A DNA stretch of 64,000 nucleotides from Scylla paramamosain. Taxonomy: Eukaryota; Arthropoda; Malacostraca; Decapoda; Portunidae. The translations under genes and the position numbers were made by a program. Below, piece by piece: positions 58,551-64,000 of this stretch (positions are counted from its first letter, which is position 1; every line of letters begins with the position of its first letter). The notes under the pieces were generated by a model that saw only the letters and a list, made by a program, of their open reading frames with translations, was not told the DNA's origin and ran no database searches. The stretch spans positions 1,524,228 to 1,588,227 of the forward strand of contig NC_087186.1 of assembly GCF_035594125.1 (NCBI RefSeq). Direction: 5' to 3'.

Positions 58551-61500
58551 ATGTGCCGCGCCCTCACACCAGGCAGGGGCCCCGCCACCTCCAACGCAGT
58601 GATTGTAGGAGGCGTGGTGGCGACGGCAGACCTGTCAGTGCGGATCGTCTGCCCCTGGCCGCAGGCGGAGTGCTGCACCACGGCCGTAGCCCACACAGGG
58701 GCTCAGGTGTGCATCGCTGGCCGGCCCCTGCTGGAGAGTCTGGGTATCCCCCAAGGGCAACTTCACGCCTCACCCAGGACGGTCAGCCACGTCGATGGTG
58801 GAGGGGTGAAGCTTCTGGGAAGCCTCACGTGCGAGGTGACAGCTGGGGCCATCACCACGTCTGAGTGCGTATACATAGCTGAAGGGGTGCAGCGGCTGTA
58901 CCTGTCACTCGGAGCTTGCAGAGCCCTTCAGTTGGTACCGCAAGATTTTCCCCGCCCTGCAATCAGAATCAGCGCGTTGACGGCCCTTGCGTCTCTCAAG
59001 ACTTCGGCCCACCCATTGTCACCACCCTACGAGTTGGTAGAAGAGAACGTGGGGCGTCTAGAAAAATGGCTCCTGGAGGAGTTTGGACGCACGGTGTTCG
59101 CAACAGAGCGCACGCCTCTACCAGAAATGCGTAGCCTGCCACACCACATCCACCTCCGCCCCGGGGCACGCCCCCACGCAGTGCACGTCCCCGCCACAGT
59201 CCCGCACCACTTCTACGACGAGGTACGGCGCCAGCTCGACGACGACATCGCCAGAGGCATCATAGAGGAAGTGCCTGCCGGAGAGCCGACCGAGTGGTGC
59301 GCGCGCATGGTGGTGGTGCCAAAGAAAAACGGGAAGCCGCGCAGAACCGTGGACTTCCAGAAGCTCAACCAAGCTTGCCTGCGCGAGACTCACCACACCA
59401 GGACTCCCTTTGATCACATCTCCAGCGTGCCCAAGCACACCTTCAAGACGGTCGCCGACGCGTACTCCGGGTACCACCAGATACCCCTGGACAGTGAAAG
59501 CCGCAAGTTAACGACACTTATCACCCCTTGGGGAAGATTCCGCTACCGCAGGACTCCTATGGGGCACTGTGCGGCGCAGGACGCCTTCACGAAGCGCCCC
59601 GACGACATCATGAGCGACGTGCCCAGGAAAATCAAGTGTGTTGACGACACGCTTCTGCACGACAAAAGTGTGGCAGAAGCCTTCTGGTATGGATTTCTGC
59701 AGAAATGCCGCGACAACGGGGTAACACTGAGGCCAGATAAATTCAGCTTCTACAAGAGAAAAGTCACGTTCGCCGGGTATCTACTCGGCTGGGAAGACTA
59801 CCAGCCCAGTCACGACATCATCAAGAGCATCACAGAATTCACGATGCCTGCAAGCCCATCACTGACGGATATCCGGTCGTGGTTCGGCCTGGTGAATCAG
59901 GTGGCTCCCTTCTTAGCAGTTGCCTCCATCATGGAGCCTTTCAGGGAGCTCCTGAAGAAGCCAGCCAGGAAGACAGTCTATTGGGACAACACACTCGACG
60001 CCATCTTCACGTCAGCGAAGGACACCATCAAGAATCTCGCAGCAGAAGGTCTCAAGTTCTACGATACCTCACGCCCAACAGCCGTCCTAACTGACTACAG
60101 CCGGCAAGGTATAGGATTCATCGTATTGCAGCAGTACTGCCAATGCGTGTCCCTGGAGGCACCGATGTGCTGCCCAAACGGATGGAAGCTAGTCCTCTGT
60201 GGCAGCTGGCACCTGACCGCGGCCGAAAAGAACTACAGCACACTGGAGGGAGAGGCACTCACGATAGCCTGGTGTCTCAAGAAGGCCCGCTTGTTCCTCT
60301 TAGGCTGCAAAAACCTAACCTTCATCATCGATCATAAAGCGCTCACCAAAACCTTCGGTGACAAGGAGCTGAAGGACATTCACAACCCCCGCATCCTCAA
60401 CATAAAAGAAAGGACCCTGATGTATAACTTCCGTGTCAAGTATATCAAGGGGAAAAGCAACTGCTCCGCGGACGCTCTCTCGCGCTACCCAGCATTAGCA
60501 AGCGCACCAGAGGACTCAGACGAGGCTGACGATGAAGCAGTGTGCGCTGTCATGGTCGCCGCGGCAGCAGAAGCCACTACAGACGACGTGGGTCATGTGG
60601 TAGACCTACGTCATGTGGAGGAGGAGGCAGTCAAAGATGAGGAATATCAGCTCCTCCATGAGTGCGTGGCCAATGATGGTTGGGGCGAGCGGAAGGACGC
60701 CGAGCCGGCAGCGCTACAGCGCTACGCCCGTACTTCAGGATGCGGCGGCACTTGTCATGTCAAGGCGACAATGTGCTTTACACCAGCGATGAGAGATTCT
60801 CCCGCCTTGTCATCCCAACCGCCTTCAGACGCACCGTGCTCGCCAATCTCCACGCTTGTCATCAGGGCACAGACTCAATGCTTCGCAGAGCCAGGCAGTC
60901 TGTATACTGGCCCGGCATCGATGCAGAAGTGAAGCAAAAACGACGCCAGTGCCAGGTGTGCGAGACGCACACGCCCTCTCAACCAGCCGAGCCGCTCCTG
61001 CCCACCCCACCACCACAGTTCCCATTTCAACAAGCCGTGGCCGACCTGTTTCACCTACAAGGCAATGTGTACATCGCATACGCCGAAAGGCTGACAGGCT
61101 GGCTAGAAGTAGAACACCTGTCTGGGGAAGCCACCAGCTCCCGCCTCATCACGTTGTTCCGGCGGTGGTTCACACGCTTCGGCATCCCTGAAGAGCTCTC
61201 ATGTGATGGTGGCACCAACCTCACCAGCCACGAATTGAGGAGGTTCTTGGAGGACTGGCGCGTCACCCTACGAATCTCATCATCCCACTACGCCCAATCT
61301 AATGGGCGTGCAGAAGCAGCTGTCAAGTCGGCCAAGAGGCTGTTAAGAGGCAACACAACTCGCGGGGGCTCCTTAGACACCGACAGCGCTGCCAGAGCGA
61401 TCCTCCAGTACCTCAACACACCCCTGCACGGCCTCGACGCATCCCCGGCACAGCTGCTGACAGGCAGACAGCTGCGAGACGCCATACCCGTAGAGAGCTC

Positions 61501-61663
61501 CCGCTACCTCGTCAACGAGCAGTGGGGCAGGACACTGCGTGACCGGGAACGTGCCATGATCCAAACATCAGTCAACTCATCAATACGGCACGACCAGCAA
61601 GCCCACAGTCTGACACCCTTGAGGCCCGGGCAGAGAGCGCGCATCCAAAACCCATCTAGCTAG
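58551..61663 (+). pseudogene. Gypsy pol: protease, RT, RNase H, integrase; split by small duplications
   Basis: The first frame (58551-60932) begins with a protease whose catalytic block reads VAHTGAQVCIAG. His (codon at 58692) replaces the Asp of DTG, so the protease should be inactive. The RT has the 'PTEWCARMVVVPKKNGKPRRTVDF' start, 'TVADAYSGYHQIPLD', and a catalytic 'KCVDDTLLHD' (59637-59648); CVDD in place of YVDD/YIDD also occurs in related gypsy lineages. RNase H has 'VLTDYSRQGIGF', 'YSTLEGEALTIAWCL' and 'FIIDHKALTK'. A frame change at 60710-60725 leads to the integrase: H-x3-H and CQVC zinc ligands (near 60850-60960), Asp in AVADLFHLQG, Asp in SCDGGTNLTS and Glu in SNGRAEAAVK. It stops at 61663. 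Confidence 0.9.
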
Positions 61664-61666
61664 CGG

Positions 61667-61913
61667 GCGGTGGGATCGGGTGGGAACCGTGCTCGAGCTG
61701 TCCGCACCCCGTCAGTATCTTCTATGTCTAGACGGCAGTGGGAGAGCGTTCATACGGAATAGACGTCATCTTCGTCCTCTTACTGGCAAACCACAGCTGT
61801 CGGATGACTCGACTGAATCCCCTACACCTGTGCGCGTCACCACATCACGGCCTCGTCGCACCCAGCGAGCACCAAGGCACTTTGATGATTATTTCTTGAA
61901 CTCTCCTGTGTAG
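61667..61913 (+). pseudogene. Gypsy integrase C-terminal tail, separated by a 4-bp duplication
   Basis: After a TAGCTAGC duplication near 61654-61663 the frame continues as WDRVGTVLEL, DGSGRAFIRNRRHLRPL and ends HFDDYFLNSPV. This is the usual C-terminal SH3-like tail of this gypsy type. It was originally part of pol. Confidence 0.85.
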
Positions 61914-62030
61914 GCTAACTTACTGTGTCACTCTAGAATATGTATTATGTTCACTTTTCCTTTGTTTTCCACAACGCATATTATATTTTAAGTTATATCA
62001 TTACACCATCCTGTGTAATTAAGGGGAGAG
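61914..62030 (+). promoter_or_regulatory. Gypsy 3' leader and polypurine tract
   Basis: Non-coding sequence ending in AAGGGGAGAG (62021-62030), directly before the 3' LTR. Confidence 0.85.
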
Positions 62031-62313
<283 letters not shown>

Positions 62314-62973
62314 GACTCACGGATGTACTATGCGTGTAGCTATGAGGTGACGGACAGACAGTTCCATGGTCGCAGCCTCAGAGGTGCCACTTGCTCAAAT
62401 TACGAATGGTTTAATCTAATTTTTTGCAGGCTGTGGAATATTGCAGTATCTTGTAACAAGACAAATGGTGTTAAAAAAAAGCATGTAATTTACCAATAAG
62501 CATGACACAACAACATTATTGCGGTGATTAAAAGTGCTCCTGTAAAATGCTATGTGGTATCATCACGCAGCTGTTTTCAAGGTCGCTTGGACTCGCTCCC
62601 CCCTCCTCCCCCACTTTGATGATGCCACATACTATTTTTATTGGAGTACTTTTAATCACCGCACTAATGTTGTCGTGTAATGCTTATTGATAAATTACAT
62701 GCTTTTTAAAACTGTTTGTCTTGTTACAAGATACTGTAATATTCCACAGCCTGTAAAAAATAAGATAAAACCATTCATAATTTAAGCAAGTGGCACCTCC
62801 AAGGCTGCAACAATGCAACCGTCTGTCCTTCACCTCATAGCTACACGCATAGTACACCCATACATTTTCAACTCCTCTGATGGGTAAAACAAAGCCTTCA
62901 AATGCATATGTGTATAGAACATTTTCTACGTTCTTTCATCTCATTCAGCATTTGCAGAAACTCGCATTACTCC

Positions 62974-62974
<1 letters not shown>

Positions 62975-63069
<95 letters not shown>

Positions 63070-63084
63070 ATAGATATATATATA
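62975..63084. repeat. (TA)n microsatellite with TTTTGATAGA interruption
   Basis: About 90 bp of pure TA, then two TTTTGATAGA units. Confidence 0.96.
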
Positions 63085-63540
<456 letters not shown>

Positions 63541-63569
63541 ATAAGTTATAGACATTTTAGTCATCCTAT

Positions 63570-63795
63570 GGTAACCTAACCAAACCAAACTAACCTAACC
63601 CAACCCGACCCAACTAACATAATATAAATGAATATAACTAACCTAGACTGACATATCCTAACCTAAGCTAACATTGCTTAACCTAAACTGATATAACTTA
63701 AACTAAACTAACCTAACCTTGACTAACATAAACTAACACTAACTAACCAAAACTTAAATAAATCAAACTTGACTAAACTAACCTAACAGACCCTC
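63570..63795. repeat. Degenerate CCTAA/CTAAC tract
   Basis: Dense but imperfect AACCTAACC, CTAACATAA and AACTAACC units on the plus strand. They resemble decayed telomere-type (TTAGG)n sequence or a related minisatellite. Confidence 0.8.
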
Positions 63796-64000
63796 CACTG
63801 AGACAATTTTACCACGATGTTTAGGGTTGTGTTTTCAGCCTCTGTAATGAGGAATTTCCACTACTTTGCATGTACACTGGGAAAATTTTTGCTGTGCGAA
63901 ATTTTCATGACACCACACCTCATGCTTGGACTCGTCACTTTTTTTTCCACGAACTGTAAAAATCATAAAAATATTTAATTTACAATATAGCATTATTACA
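63796..64000. other. No recognisable feature at window end
   Basis: AT-rich sequence without motif or frame of note. Confidence 0.5.

Larger units (their letters stand above)
56397..58864 (+). pseudogene. Gypsy gag, interrupted by a hAT element
   Basis: A gag frame opens at the ATG spanning the LTR/PBS junction (56397) and runs to the hAT target at 56558. It resumes in the same frame at 57854 and continues past MSPAAFEAWAVSVEDYG (57977) to 58864. The mature part includes a capsid-like region with FDKQDFRQLSTSAAVELV, 'DSVDAYVSRCRALVAEC' and 'HCPKC'. No classical CCHC knuckle was seen. The last ~100 codons overlap the protease frame and are probably out-of-frame read-through. Loss of the correct stop or a gag-pol frameshift near the C-rich run at 58526-58542 is likely. 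Confidence 0.82.

Overview
The window looks like repeat-saturated nuclear DNA of a decapod crustacean. This is inferred from very long (AG)n, (AT)n and (AC)n microsatellites, CCTAA/TTAGG-type tracts of the arthropod telomere kind, several LINE types commonly seen in crab and shrimp genomes, and mariner, hAT, Mutator-like, BEL/Pao and Ty3/gypsy elements. There is no bacterial gene organisation, no rRNA and no CRISPR.

Only one host gene is visible. It is the 5' part of a minus-strand gene for a mitochondrial FtsJ-type rRNA 2'-O-methyltransferase (MRM2-like). Coding exon 1 is at 32474-32646 and exon 2 at 11742-11881. They join in phase through consensus splice sites across an intron of about 20.6 kb. 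The remaining exons must lie before position 1 or in sequence I could not recognise. Everything between 11882 and 32473 is therefore intron content.

Layout. 1-3.4 kb: microsatellite, two overlapping fragments of a jockey-like LINE (family A) and a decayed minus-strand LINE (B). 3.4-4.8 kb: a mariner with perfect 32-bp inverted repeats and an open transposase, sitting inside a TA microsatellite. 5.6-6.0 kb: a hAT MITE. 8.4-11.1 kb: a broken LINE (C). 11.7-32.6 kb: MRM2 exons and the giant intron, holding LINE-A 5' fragments, an RTE-like LINE inside a decayed DDE transposase, and a complete 7,510-bp BEL/Pao element with two 1,070-bp LTRs in which I see no difference, inserted in a LINE-A copy. 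33-38 kb: a mariner relic and a LINE-A copy with one nonsense codon. 38.8-46.8 kb: a minus-strand LINE (E) whose ORF1 has a PHD-like finger and an SGNH-like remnant, split by a 3.4-kb Mutator-like element. 47.4-48.5 kb: a ~1-kb segment bounded by 18-bp inverted repeats and carrying a telomere-like/GC-hairpin array. 48.8-52.6 kb: a plus-strand relative of LINE E. 52.7-63.0 kb: a foldback element split by a Ty3/gypsy element, which carries two LINE insertions in its 5' LTR and a hAT element in gag. 63.0-64 kb: long AT/GT microsatellites including a 456-bp palindrome, then degenerate CCTAA tracts.

The elements do not form a cooperating gene system. Their interest is stratigraphic: target-site duplications and frame continuity give the order of insertion at several loci. 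Positions of degraded LINEs are approximate (tens of bases). Exact boundaries are given where duplicated target sites or inverted repeats define them.
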